The notes under the pieces: model-generated
What the model was told of the DNA's origin: nothing
What the model saw: the letters and a program-made list of their open reading frames with translations, nothing else
Databases searched by the model: none
Assembly (NCBI GenBank): GCA_964035795.1
Contig: OZ038322.1
Location: 11,424,038 to 11,488,037 of the forward strand
Source of the DNA: Pterobdella sp. o SKG-2022
Lineage: Eukaryota > Annelida > Clitellata > Hirudinida > Piscicolidae
Reading direction: 5' to 3'
DNA: 64,000 nt
In this document: one piece after another, positions 1-12,534 of the stretch
Layout: the number at the start of each line of letters is the position of its first letter
Numbering within the stretch: the first letter of the stretch is position 1
Position numbers and translations under genes: made by a program

Positions 1-213
1 TAAAATTGAACACTGATAATTTATCAACTGATAGTGAAAATTTTATTGTAATGTGATGCCATAATGTGGTAACACTCAACATATTAAGTCTCGACAACCA
101 CCAATGATCAATTTTCAATCGTGACATACAAATAAAAATCGGTTTTGAAAACTTAACTTTGATTTACGCTTATAAATGAAAATTCATACAATAATTCAAA
201 ATTCTCAATAAAG

Positions 214-3200
214 GTTAAGACAAGCCAGAAAGAAGACTCAGTGCTTTTTGTAATGGTTGCAGAAACTTTCAATGAAGAAATCGTTTTTCTAGCTCAGACT
301 TTGAAGCAAAAACTCGTTGTTTTGATTTATTTAAAAAACACTCTAATATCTGGAGTAGTATTCGACGACAAAAATGAAACTTTTAGTTTGCTGAATGATA
401 AGAAGTGGCACCAGATATCTCTCTTTTTCAGGTACAAACACATAAGTTGATATATAAAAATCTTTTAGCAAAGCATTTTAATAATAGTGTTTAAATTTTG
501 GTTTTCATTTTCAAATATAAGTGAAAAAATCTTTTCAAAGCATTTTGGAAACAAAATGTTTAAACTGTAGTCTTTCTTTTTTTGTAGTGACTGATGTGTC
601 TTTTTTGCTTATACCCTTTCATCGGGCAATTACATTACTCTTAGTAATTGCATCTATTACCCACTCTAAATCAACAAATAACTATCTACTTCACCAGAAT
701 TTTTCACAAAGAACAACTTCTTTATATTTGAGGTGTATCTTTATATATTTCCTTAGTAATTTAATTTATAAAAACCAATACTCAGCTGCACAATGAAAAT
801 GATCTGTTTAATTTTTAACATTTAGAATCACAAAAGGAAATACCAGTTTAATCTCAAAATAAATTAAAAATCTTAAAAAAAATCGCGAATTGTTCATATG
901 AAGAATAACTGTGAAGAAAATAAGGGCACGCTTCTAATATTCTGTGGAAAAATAATCGGGAATCTTTTCTGCACACAAAATGCGTATTAAAAATACTTGA
1001 AGGAGTCATAAATTATTTCTATCAAGCTTTTTTTTAACACATGTAAATCAAAGTGAAAGTAATTCAACAAAATAACAACAAATAATCACATTATTTTATC
1101 TCAAAAAAATATATAACTAAACACCAAGTTTTTAAATTAAAACTTTTTTCAGAATACATTTAATTCAATCGTTTAAAGTGAGTCAAAAAGTTGAAACGTT
1201 ATGATTATGTGAATTATGAGATCAATGAATTGTGATGAAATCAATAACTTATGAGTTCAAGAAATATTGAAGACAATAGATTATAACGGGTTTGGTGAAT
1301 TTGGTTCATTAGTAAGTTTACTAAACTATGAAAAAAATAAATTAAAACGTGCAAATTAGATTTTAACAAACGTGTGGTTGAAAAAAAACAGATAACAAAA
1401 TAAAAGCTGATTGCGTGAAGTATATTTCCAAAAAAATAACTGAAACCTTTCAAAATTTCCAGGCCAGAGGGATTACGACTAAGTTGGGACGACAAAATAA
1501 AAGTTGTATCACTAAAAGAACTCATCTTTGGAAGTTATCAACAAACGTCTCCAAAGCTCTTTAGTAAAGATATGCTGGTGCATCTAGGGGGATGTCCTGC
1601 CGGGGTGTCGCAGTGTGTGCTTGCCCATGTGAGTTTCTACCCCTCAACACGCCAACCATTCAATATATCAGCTCAACTATCAATTAAATAATCTAACGTG
1701 TATATATTAACAAATTAAAAATTAGCTTACCTATTTATATTGGTTCAACAAACAATAACTAGTTTAACGTTTATATAATTATTTATTTTTTTTTTAATTA
1801 TTTATTATTTGTAGGGTGCACAGTTTGCAAGCTAGGTTTGCTGCAGAGGCGCTGCTCTAATCAGTAGGGCTACGAGAGAGAAATTTGGTTATAAAGATGC
1901 GTCTTTAAAAGCTTGCGAAAAACTTTAAGAGAAGGTGAAAGACGGACATTAAGTGGAAGAGAGTTCCATAAGTGAAAGGCGATATGCGAGAAGGAGCGAT
2001 ATAAAAAAGAGTTAGAAGAGACAGGCTGATGCAGCCATAAACCAGAGTTCGAAGACCTGAGAGACTCAGGAGTCTGTCTAATGGAAAGACGGTCATATAA
2101 ATAAACCGGCTGATTAAAATATAAAGTGTTAGCGGTGAGCCATAGCAACTTGAACTGGGCTCTTAGTGCGACCGGCAGCCAATGAAGGCGATCGAAACAA
2201 GTGCGAGATGAAGAATAGTAGTCGGCTTGAAGAACGGTTTAAGCAGCATGATTTTGGAGAAATTGCAACTTAGAAATAAGACAGTTCGAGAGTCGACAAA
2301 GAAGAGAGTTACAGTAATCAATCCTTGAAAGAACTAAAGAGATGATTAGAGCAACGGCAGTGTCAAAGACTAGGAACTTGCGTGCCTGTCTGATCGCATG
2401 GAGATGAAAGTTGGATACTTGTATGATCTGAGAGACAAAGTGTGTAAAGTTGAGTTTAGAATCAAGAGTTACACCTAGTATCTTCAGTTTGGACGTTACG
2501 GAAAGAGTAGTGCCGTCAAAGATATCTTCAGTGGGAAGATTGGATTTGGAAAGGAGTATGGGATTGCCGACAAACATCACTTCGTTTTTGTTAGGATTCA
2601 ACATAAGGTGATTGTTAGAAAACCAAAGATTGAGCTCAGTGATGCATTCAGATATCTTAGTGAGGCTGGGATGAAGATCAAGGTAAGAGGCGCCTGTAAA
2701 GAGAGTAATATCATTAGCAAACTGATGATATAAAACGTCGTGCTTCTGTATGATCTCGCTAATAGGAGAAGTATAAAGAGAAAAAAGTATGGGCCCAAGA
2801 ACAGAACCTTGAAGAACACCAAAACGAAGAGAGACAGGGGTAGAAGAAGAGTAGCTTATTTTAACAAATTGCTTGCGTTCGGAGAGATAGGACTGAAACC
2901 AGGATAAAGCAATGCCAGAAATGTGAAAGTAGTCTTCAAGGATATGCGGCATATTTGGATGATTAATGGTGTCAAAAGCTGCTGAAATATCTAAAGACAC
3001 TAAGACCGCCGCAGACCCGGTAGCACAGATATTGCGGAGGCTGTCAGTGATGTACAAAAGCGCAGTTTCCGTTGAGTGATGAGAGCGATACGCCGACTGA
3101 AAAAGGTTGAAGTTACGCAGTACAGAAACATGAGAGGATAGTCTCTTAAAAACAACCCTCTCTAAAATTTTTGAGATGGTGCTGAGGTTTGAAATTAGAC

Positions 3201-6200
3201 GATAATTGGATGGTTGCATGGGGTCTAGGTTATATTTTTTTAGTAAAGGGGTTACCTGCGCCGTTTTGAATGAAGTTGGAAAAATACTCTTTGAAAAGAA
3301 AAGAGCAAAAAGTTTGCATATAATGAAGGTGAAGATGCCGGAAAACTGCTTCAGCAGGAAAACAGGGATTATATCTAAAGGTGAGGATTTATTTGGGAGG
3401 GAATTGATCAATTTGATGATTTCGTCAACACTAGGAAGTGAGAAAAATGAGAGATTTGATTGGTCACTGTCAGTTAAGGAAGGCTGACGGGGAAGATTAG
3501 TGATCGGTAACGAGCTATGAATCAAATCAATCTTAGTCTTGAAAAAAGTGCTAAAGTTATCAACAAAAAGATCATACTCCGCAGGAGTCCGGGAAGGAAG
3601 TGGAGGAGAACTGTGAAGTACAGAGTTCGCCGTTTTCCAAAAGGCTTTGGAGTTAGGTGTCGCTGAAGATAGCGACAGATTAAGATAATCAGCACGTGAC
3701 TTGTTAATGGCGGCGCGGGCGAGTTTACGTGAAATACGGAATTTTTGTAAAAGATCATCAGGGACTTGCACGCAAAGCTTTCGGAGACTGGATATCTGTT
3801 TCTCTATTTTCCTTCTTCGGCGTTTGGCGGAGAGAGCATTTTCAGACAGATGAAAGTGTGAATGCAAGCTGGGGCTTGTATGACTGCGTAAAGAAGCATG
3901 AGAATCTATCAACGAAAGGAACAATTTTTCCATGGAACTAACAAAGTCATCGACCTTAGAGATTGGAGAATTAATAAGTAAATCGCTTATAAAATTGACA
4001 TCCTTTCCAAAGCCGGCCAAGTTGAGATTCCTGAAAGACCGAGAAGTGACACGATGAGGTGAAAGGTGGGGCCGTACGAGGTTAAGACGGCACGAAATAA
4101 GGAAATAATCAGATTCAAAAATTTCGCTGACAGAGTCAGAAATAAGATGAGAGAGAGAAGCCGGTGTGATAACAAGATCAAGAGTATTGCCAAGCCTGTG
4201 AGTTGGAAGTTAATATGCTGCGTCAAATCGTGCTCTCGCAAAAGAATATTAAGGGGATTATCAAGATGATGACAATTAGGGGTATTAAAATCTCCAGCCA
4301 TTATAAAATGATTGAATGTCGAAGAAAGAAAATAAAGATGAGCTGTGAGTTCACGAATAAAATTACTTGAGTTAGGGGGGCGGTAAATAACAGAAATGGT
4401 TAAGGAACGTGTTAGGAAAGAGGCTTGGACAGTTAATGCTTCAAAAGAAAAGTGTATTTCAGATTTTACAATTGTACGTTTAACGGAATTGGAGGAAATC
4501 AAAGAAATACCACCACCGCGCTTTCCACTAGAACGATGAGAATGTAGAACATGGTAACCTGGGAGAACAATGTCGTATTTTGTGACATTGTCGGCTTCTT
4601 CTGGGATCCACGTTTCAGTCAGTGCAAGGATATCGAAACAGTGAGTGGAGATCGCGTCCAGGATAAGAGTGGATTTGTTGCGATTGGAACGGGGATTGAG
4701 AAGACCAAACTTCACAAAAGGAGATGGATTTTGAGGGTGCATGAGTAAGGCAGGCCTTCATTGCCAGGCCGTACGCCCCATCTTAAGTCGCACTTGTTGC
4801 TTATACACCGGACAAGAAGAGGATGTGGTGACAGGGTCATGACAAGGGCGATTTGATTTAAAGCAGAGAACACAGAAAAGAGGAGAAGATCTAGAACAGT
4901 TGTCAGACGGATGGTCTTTGCCACAGTGCTCACATACTCTAGGGTTGTGGCATTTAGATATATTATGGCCATAAGTCTGGCAATTCAGACATCTAGTAGG
5001 GTGACTACGGGAGTGGAAAGGAAATTTACCAAAAGGGAGATGTATATTCTTAGACTTGATCAGCGTGGGAAAAACAGTGCTTGGAACTTGGATAAGCCAA
5101 TCACGAGTAGAAGGATTTCGTGCGTTAGCCCTCTGTCTGAAGGCACGGAGAGCGCTGGAATGAGCAGATGGAAAGAGGAGATTGAGAAAGGTCTCCCGTT
5201 CTTTATCCGAAACCCATGTCGGTAGACCCAGAACAGTGATGGTTGGGTTTGAAAGAATTGGGTCATGGAGGCGAATGTTGGGAAGAGAGGAAAGAAAAAG
5301 TTTTGCATCTTTGAGTAAATCAGCAGTCAGCTTCCCAGACAACGGCATCAGTAGACTCACGAACATGCTTGGGATAAGACTTAAAGGTCTGTTTAGAAAA
5401 GTTAATGGATGAAACTCACTTGGAGTCTCATCTGTGGTGGAAGTAATTTTAGTCAAATATTTAATTATAGGTGGAGTTTTCTTGATAGAATGGTTTATAT
5501 GTTGGTTGGGGGGAAGTGAGAGTGAGATTTTGTTAGTGGGTGGAGAAGAAAGGGTGTGCTTGTTTTTTGACTTAACAATAGTGTTGTAAGTAGGTTGAGG
5601 TGAGTTAGAAGTAAGAGTAGATGTGATTGAATTGATTGGTAAGAATGATTCTAGTGAAATTAATGATGAAAAATTATTAATTAAACTAAGAGATGAAGTA
5701 GTTGTAGAAGCAGGAGATGGAGAAGTTGAAAATGATGCTATGCTTGTAGATGAAGTTGGAGAAGTAGTCATAGTTGTTGAAGTTGAGCTTGATGAAGAAA
5801 ATGGAGTTGTTGAGAAGAGTGGAGTTATTGCATGGGATGAAGAGTTAGCTGAAGGAGATGTAGTGGTCGAGAAGATTGAGGCAGTCGAAGGAGATGTTGT
5901 GGTTGAGAAGATTGAAGTGGTTGAAGGAGATGTGGTAGTTGAAGTAAATGTAGTGGTCGAAGAAAGTAAAGTAGTTGAAGGATAAGAAGTAGTCAAAGAA
6001 AATGTGGTAGGCGAGAAAAGTGAAGGAGATGAGGTGATCATAGTCTTCGGCTTTCGCCCTCTTTTTTTTGAAAACGAGAATTTCTCAGACTTTATTAAGT
6101 TCAACACATTATTTTTTAACGTGTTGAGAGCTGCTTGAATAGAATCAATCTCGGAACAAATTCTTTCGATGGCGGACACGTCATCGACCATAGATGGTAA

Positions 6201-9200
6201 ATCATAATAGTTATACGTTTAATGTCAACATCCTTCGTTCTGTTATTTTCAACATTAAAAAATTTTTTTTTATCGACATCATATAAACTCATCTCTATTC
6301 AGTTTCCCATCAAGTTAACTCCTGTTTTAAAAATTCAAAAAGTCACCAACTTTTGTTTGCCACTTTCGTATGATAAGTCTCGATTTTATTCATCGTCTTC
6401 ACATGGCGCTCAATCAAATTCCCGTGAAAAGTGACCTCACGAATGTTTTTAATCAAAAATTTAATTTATACAAAAAAATAAATAAGCCACAAAAAAGGTT
6501 TATTTAACGACAAAGCTTTTCGTAAGCACTTGGTAATGTAGTTTCCGCCCAAGGAAAGCTGGATTGTTTAATAAAGCATTGTGCTTGTGTTTTTTTCATT
6601 AATTATTGGCTAATTGATATCTACAATGAAAAATGATTTTTTGCAAACAAAATTTTCTTAACATTGTGTTCATAATTGAGAGATAGGCATCTAATTTTGC
6701 TAAGTAATTAGGCTAATACAGTTATAAATTAAACCAATAACATTCAACTTTAAAAAATTGAGTTTTGCTAAACTTTACAAATACGTTGTTGAAGAAGTTG
6801 AATGCTCAAGAGATCTAGAAAATCTTTGATTTAATAAAATTCAATTTTATCAACGTTTCACAATGAAAATGAAATAGAATTCAACCTCAGTGCTTCAAAC
6901 AGACTTCTTTGTTAACATGCTCACTTTTAAGATGTTTGTGTAAAGAATATTACTGATAATAAACATGCGAGTGGGTGCAAGGAAGGTCTATTTTTTTCTT
7001 GCTCTTATTAATTATTTATTCGTTCTATTTTATGTTCAATGGACAAAATAGAACTCATCCATCAATGGTGATTTATAATAGTATTCACTAAGAACTCTAC
7101 CCAAATTTTATGTTCGTCACATTACATAAAAGAAATTCGTTAAAAAAATTGACTGTGAACTTTTGATAAAGATTGAATCAAAATTATATCTTTTTCACTC
7201 CAGTCGAAGGAGTTGAAAGGATACAAAGGCTGCGTGGCAGATATAGAAGTGATGAGTGACCAGACAAAAGGACAGAGCCTCTTTGGTGCGCCTGACAGCA
7301 TGCATCAAAAGGTGCTCCAAGGGTGTCATGGTTAGAATTGCTTTCTGACGTCATCAATATTAATTTACTCAATTAGTTGAGTAGATTCGTGTTTGAAATC
7401 AAATCTTAGATTGTGGGTTCAAATCTCGGAATGGGAACGTCTTCAGTGCGTGTTTATATTGGTTTTAAATAAATTCTATGTTCGTTATAAATTTTTTATA
7501 AAAAAACTCCGTATTTAATGTAATTTTATTTGTTTAAAGTTTCGCATGCCTCTGAAAATAATTGTACAATTGGTTACCAGTTTCATGAAATTTTATTCTT
7601 GGTTTGATGGTAACAATTTTTGAATAATGTTTTTGAGTGTATTTGAAATAACAAGCTTTCATATGAAGGATTAAATATCAAGATTAATTCAATAGTACTG
7701 GTTTTTTACACTGAAAAAATAAAATATAACTAGAGATATAGTGAAATTTAATTTTTGTGTTTCAGTCAAATCTTTTATCAAAAAACTTAAACTTATATGC
7801 CGAAGTCAACCACTAAGAACAAATAATTTAGATTACACCTACTAAGCTTGTTTAAATTCAATCTTCCAGGTAAAAAGATTTTTATATTTAATTTAAGCAA
7901 GCTTTCTAATCTAGTTTTCAGCCATAACTCACTTTTTGTGTAAACGTCAATTTTTATCATATGAATTGAGATCGAAGGTAAAGCATCAATCACAATCAAA
8001 TCTTCTATATTTGAAAACATTGCATAAAACATAACATAAATTATACAAACTTTTATTTTAATTATTATATATTAAAAAACCTCAAAAATTTTTTCAAAAA
8101 CAATATTCATTTGTTTAATCCCAATTTTATCGTTTTTATCTGCTTAAAAAAACTACTTGAAACATTTTCAGATGATGAATTAACTTATTAAAACTTAACT
8201 CTGCCCCATTGAATAAATGTAGCACACAGCACCGTTCTATGCCCTTATAATGATATCCGGTATTGTATTATAGAACCAGTGGGAGGCTGCGACGAGTTGA
8301 GGTGCATGAACGGAGGTCAATGCCAGCAAGAATGGGAGGTTTACTCATGCAATTGTGATGTCACTTCGTATGTCGGTCCTAACTGCCAAGACGGTCAGTA
8401 CAATGTTTATTGATCTTAAATGTCACTCGTTATTATTTTGGAGTTTCCACTCATTAAATTATGTTATTGAATAAATCAAAATTTTTTCAAAAACTGACTT
8501 TCTGAATTTTACGTTGATTCGCTTTTTTACACTTTGTTGCCTTCATCGCGGCGTCGTAACTCAACAGCTTACCAGTATTATAAACTATTTGCAGACGCTG
8601 TAACTTACATCTTTGGAAACTACAAAATGAACCAAAAAGATGATGTTGATCCAGCAGTCTTGAATAAACATATAAATAAATTCGATAAAAGTTATGAAAA
8701 AAGCAATTTCAATACAAATAGTGTTTCCGATATCAAAAATGCATACAGTCAAAAATATAATGAAATAAAAAATTCCGGAGAAATAATAATAAGGTTCAGC
8801 GAAAGTGAAAGGTCAGATACGGAAAAGGATGTGATGTGTTTTGGATTGAGAACCAGACAGGTATAACTTTTCATTGTCAGTTATTAACTTTCAATCTGCT
8901 CTTTTTATCATAATTTCGAGATCTTTTGTGGAAAATTTTTGTGCACTAGTTGAAAACGGGTTGAAAATTTCATTCAAAGTGTAGCATTGTTTGTGCATAG
9001 GTGAGCAACGAAGTGATAGGTGTGATCAAAGTGAGCAGTGGAAACAGCAACGATTTTGTGCTCGTTTTAATTGTGAGTTTCAACCATGACAAGGTTTCAA
9101 TTGACCCATTAGAAATTTTGCGTTAAAGTTACATGAAACGATTTTATTGAAATAAAAAACCAAAAAACTATTCATACACTGAAACATCTTGTATTAGAAA

Positions 9201-11627
9201 CTAAAATTTATATCATTTAATTTTTTAATATTAAAACTTGTTTCAATTAACTGTCTTGACGCTCAGTACCAGGGCTACTTGTCGGTGCTGTACAACGTGG
9301 GCACAGCTGATCACCAAGTGATGTTCAGAGAGAAGACCATCAATGATGATACATACCACGTGGTCTGTTTTCGAAGGTTTGGCGCCAACTCCTCTCTGCA
9401 AGTGGATCATTACGCTGTCGTCTATAAAAACGTTACAGGTGCTTAGATAATCACTTGAAAAATGTTATGAAAATTTTGATTTTTTAATGTTTTTAAAAGA
9501 AAAATAAATTTAAAAAAAGTGTTTTTTTCAACTTTTATTTGTGTTCTTATAAATAGCTATGACTTTCAAAATTTTTCAAAAACTTTCTTCTTTGTCAGAC
9601 GAGAAAAAAGATTAATTAATCGTTTATTATCCTCTTGTGGTCAATCCATAATTTTGAGTAGCACTTTGGCAATTAATTTAGCAATCAATCAATTTTCTTA
9701 AAATGTTTTTTCTGTGATAATATAAATGTTTTTCGTTTGTAAATTTTATAGAAATAACTTGAAAAATTATTCTAAATAAATTTTATTTATAAAAATAATT
9801 AAAATCAATTTGAAAACTCAAATGATGGCAGGTCGACAACTGACATCGTTCAACAACCAGGCTCAAATGACCATAGGACTGGTTCAAAACGCTGGAAAGA
9901 CTCTGCAAGCTTTCGTCGGACTTATTAGTGGTATGTAAAGAAACTTCAGAATTATTTTCTGGTTTTGATAGACAATTTTTCTCACATTAACACTTATCTG
10001 TTGTCGTGGTAAGGCTTATAATATTAAAAATAGAGCAATAGATAAGGATAATGTCTTTTAAATATATCGAACTCCATCAACAGATTAAAAATTTTTCGAT
10101 AACAAAGCCTTTTAGGAAGGCACCTACATCACACCAGCATTAGTCACCAGCCAAGCATTCTAGGAGCATTAATCTAGCAATTATTTTGCCGCCAGACTCC
10201 ATTATTCACTTTCATAATTAAAAAAATATTTTTTTCTAACATAATTCAAACTTGAACTTCTTCAGGATTAGTGCTAAACGGCCAGCGTTTGTTGGACCTT
10301 GTTTACGATAAAGACAGTAGAGCAGTCGTTAAAGGGACTGTGAAACCATACACTACTATGCCTTACTTGTGAGCACATTTCAATGATAAACTGATATACC
10401 AGTATGAAAACAGTATAAAATTGTGATGATGATTTTAAACGTTTAAAAACTCTGAAAATGATTTTTCAAGATGTGATGTCTCAACACTAGATTTGTTTTG
10501 AAACCATCCACTGCGAATTTTTCTCGGAACTATAATTCATTTTATTCGATCAGACAGTTTTCAATCTAAAATTTCATTTCTTTGCAAAATTAATCAAAAG
10601 GCCTAACTTAAAAACATGAAATGGAATACACAGAGTTTCTGTTTTTTTTAAATTGAAAAGCTTTAATATTTTAAAATCTGTAAAAGTAACCCTCATAAAC
10701 TATAAATATTTTCAACAATAGACTATATAATACAATGATAGGATTGAGGAAAACGATGAAGACTCCATGACGAAACCCTGTGAATCCGAGGCAACATGCA
10801 ATTCAACAGAAGACTACGTTAGAGCATACACTCCTATTCATCATTGATATTCTGTATATCTAAACTCATTCAATATCGTTCAAAAAAACTTTATTTAAAA
10901 TTGATAAATGAGTTTTATTTGATAATCTCACAAAAGTATAATTATTGTCATTTATTCTTAGAGCCGCCATGACTACATAACGACAAAACACAGCCTCCAA
11001 AGCGATGAAAGAAAACTACAAAACATAAAAATAACGACGCTTTTTCCAAGTCATATTAACAAATATAATAAAAACAGTAGCGGATTTTTTGAATATAATT
11101 CTTATAATGGGATTAATGCTATTAAATGGGGCGCGGTGAGATTAATCTTGCCTGTGCTTATACTTCTCTCACTCTTCTCCTTTAGCTACCTCATTTATCG
11201 GTTGGTCTATAATGATTTCATTTTAGTGATACTCTCGTTTGAATGGCTTATTCATTGCTATTGATTAAATAAATCAATTTTTTGACATTTTTTTTGAAGT
11301 TACAGAAGAAAAAATCGTGGAACGTACAGAGTTGAAGGTTTGATCGCTCTTTCTGTTTCTCACGATGCCACTTCCTTAACAACTAATATAAATAACCAGC
11401 ATCCGCAAAAAAACTTCCACAATTGTTGTAGCATCAAAAACAACAGCAATAACTACGAAATTGAAATTCCTGAAAGTAAAAGTCTGAGAAAAAATTATAA
11501 AAATAAAAACAACCAAAAATCCTTCATCCCACTGAAAGGGTCTTTTATGACTCCAAAGAAAAAACTACAGAGATTAAGAAAACTTAAGAAGTCAGAGAGT
11601 GAAAATCAAAGAGAGTGGTACGTTTAA
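214..11627 (+). CDS. NRXN: Neurexin-like gene A (LG5-EGF3-LG6-stalk-TM-PDZ tail), 5' end outside window
   Basis: This is a type I membrane adhesion protein resembling the C-terminal part of alpha-neurexin, a presynaptic receptor in known animals. Exons: 214-431, 1463-1628, 7204-7330 (LG5); 8274-8393 (EGF3-like, six Cys, core QQEWEVYSCNCDVTSY); 8595-8860, 9001-9072, 9267-9438, 9832-9930, 10266-10368 (LG6, with YHVVCFRRFG and GRQLTSFNNQAQ); 10742-10817 (acidic stalk with a two-Cys loop); 10962-11200 (stalk and one TM helix, about 11140-11200); 11306-11627 (basic cytoplasmic tail). The exons total 1980 bp, exactly 660 codons with the stop, and all phases join without a break. The tail ends REWYV, matching the neurexin PDZ ligand type (EYYV). 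LG5 starts incomplete, so the start codon and N-terminal domains lie left of the window. A LINE sits in the 1629-7203 intron. I infer function from the family only. The domain identity is firm; calling it an ortholog of the single neurexin of other animals is not. Confidence 0.85.
1870..4742 (-). pseudogene. LINE ORF2: broken endonuclease/reverse transcriptase
   Basis: ORF2 starts at ATG 4742. The endonuclease motifs LTETWIP, GGGIS, IYRPPNSS and MAGDFNTP are visible. A single-base loss near 4213 then shifts the frame; in the next frame the protein resumes with LGNTLDLVITPAS and continues into the reverse transcriptase. RT blocks include LDISAAFDTINHP and GVLQGSVLGPILFSLYTSP. The catalytic FADD box reads FAND (Asn codon at 2713-2715), and the endonuclease SDH motif reads SDY. 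A TAA at 2239-2241 interrupts the frame after LQNHAA. The same frame then continues to 1870 with the typical tail LHWLPV and LWNSLPL. The product would be neither full length nor catalytic. Confidence 0.85.
4758..6191 (-). CDS. LINE ORF1: Ser/Thr-rich protein with zinc knuckles
   Basis: This 477-residue open frame starts at ATG 6191 and is uninterrupted. After a short charged N-terminus, residues about 50-190 are almost pure Ser/Thr/Pro with internal repeats (STTTSPST units). The C-terminal part holds cysteine knuckles: CLNCQTYGHNISKC, then CEHCGKDHPSDNC, then CVLCFKSNRPCHDP. This is the usual nucleic-acid-binding module of jockey/CR1-type ORF1 proteins, which package the element's RNA. It ends at 4758, 16 bases before the ORF2 start at 4742. 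It is the only part of the element that still reads through, but with ORF2 broken the element could move only if helped by another copy. Confidence 0.75.
   Translation of the reverse strand: MVDDVSAIERICSEIDSIQAALNTLKNNVLNLIKSEKFSFSKKRGRKPKTMITSSPSLFSPTTFSLTTSYPSTTLLSSTTTFTSTTTSPSTTSIFSTTTSPSTASIFSTTTSPSANSSSHAITPLFSTTPFSSSSSTSTTMTTSPTSSTSIASFSTSPSPASTTTSSLSLINNFSSLISLESFLPINSITSTLTSNSPQPTYNTIVKSKNKHTLSSPPTNKISLSLPPNQHINHSIKKTPPIIKYLTKITSTTDETPSEFHPLTFLNRPLSLIPSMFVSLLMPLSGKLTADLLKDAKLFLSSLPNIRLHDPILSNPTITVLGLPTWVSDKERETFLNLLFPSAHSSALRAFRQRANARNPSTRDWLIQVPSTVFPTLIKSKNIHLPFGKFPFHSRSHPTRCLNCQTYGHNISKCHNPRVCEHCGKDHPSDNCSRSSPLFCVLCFKSNRPCHDPVTTSSSCPVYKQQVRLKMGRTAWQ
7355..7436 (+). repeat. tRNA-like relic, possibly SINE head
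   Basis: A stretch after the LG5 exon reads like an eroded tRNA gene. The segment CTCAATTAGTTGAGTAG (7369-7385) resembles a tRNA D-arm/A box, and GTGGGTTCAAATCTCGG (about 7413-7429) resembles a T-arm/B box at the right spacing. The T-stem pairs poorly and no acceptor stem closes, so it is not a functional tRNA. It could be the head of an old SINE or chance similarity. Confidence 0.3.
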
Positions 11628-11888
11628 GCTGAATTATCATGGGAATACAAACATTTCATAGCTGTTTGAGGATTTATACCTTTGTAAATGCTGACTTCAT
11701 TTGCCACTTTTGAAAAAAAATAAGGGTCGAAAGAGAGTTGATTTTATTTTTAAAATTGAACTCATTCAGTAATATTTTGGCGATTTTTGTAATTAATGGA
11801 AATAGCTAAATATTTATTTTGAAACTTCACTAATGGTTTACACTTTCAAATATGGATTTCTATTTAACTCTTTCCTTGATTTAATGTT

Positions 11889-11894
11889 AATAAA
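11889..11894 (+). terminator. Poly(A) signal of neurexin-like gene A
   Basis: AATAAA lies 262 bp past the stop codon of gene A, the first such hexamer in a plausible 3' UTR. Support is position only. Confidence 0.4.
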
Positions 11895-12534
11895 GTGCCT
11901 CAAACTGTTTCTATAAGTACCATTTCAATGCTCAACAAAAATTTTAAAAATTTCTATCAAAAGGTTCAATAAGCAGTATGAATATATGTAAAAATTTTTC
12001 CAAAACCCAAATCAAAAATTTCATGCAAAAAATCAAATGATCTTATCAAAGAATTTTTTTTCTCTTTACTTACTTTTTCACTTCTACAATATTAGTAATA
12101 TTGCTTCGCTAGTCTAAAATATACTAATATTGTTATAAGAAATGTTATTGTATAAACAGTAGAAAATTAATCACTCACAATAGAACCTTTATATTGAACA
12201 TCTTATGGTCAAGATAGAATGTGTTCAATTTAAAGAGTTTGAATAAAATGACATTAAGTCAGTGAGTAAAGGATTTTTCAGAGCTATATTAATGTGTTAT
12301 GCCATTTCAATTTCGAGTAAAGATGAGGAATTATGAAAAAGTCACTTTGAAAATTTTTCATATTCAGATAATAATAGTATTAATAAACTTTTCAAATATT
12401 TAAAAACAGTTTAAAAGACTTTTTATAACTACCAATAATTTCAAAAGCTTTCATAAAAAATAACGTTCCAATACAGAACATATTTTTGGCATTGCTCAAA
12501 TGGTAAAAGGAGTTTTACAGCTTATTATTATTCA

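Larger units (their letters stand above)
1812..6200 (-). mobile_element. Degenerate non-LTR retrotransposon (CR1/L2-like LINE) inside neurexin-A intron
   Basis: The element is antisense to neurexin A. It has ORF1 with CCHC-like knuckles and ORF2 with an AP-type endonuclease, reverse transcriptase and a CR1/L2-style C-terminus. The 3' end lies near 1812, where the minus strand runs into an A/T tail of the AATAAT kind. The 5' end is not defined: ORF1 starts at 6191 and some 5' UTR may reach about 6440. It is dead, with a frameshift, an in-frame stop and changed catalytic residues in ORF2 (see that entry). I could not identify target-site duplications. The clade call rests on overall domain order and motifs from memory; other jockey-superfamily clades are possible. 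Confidence 0.85.

Noticed and set aside
5623..5985. 120-codon Glu/Val-rich plus-strand open frame
   Set aside because: It is the exact antisense of the Ser/Thr repeat region of LINE ORF1.
10116..10176. Possible extra LG6 exon of gene A after a TTTTAG acceptor
   Set aside because: Inclusion leads to a stop in every useful frame, and B and C have no counterpart.
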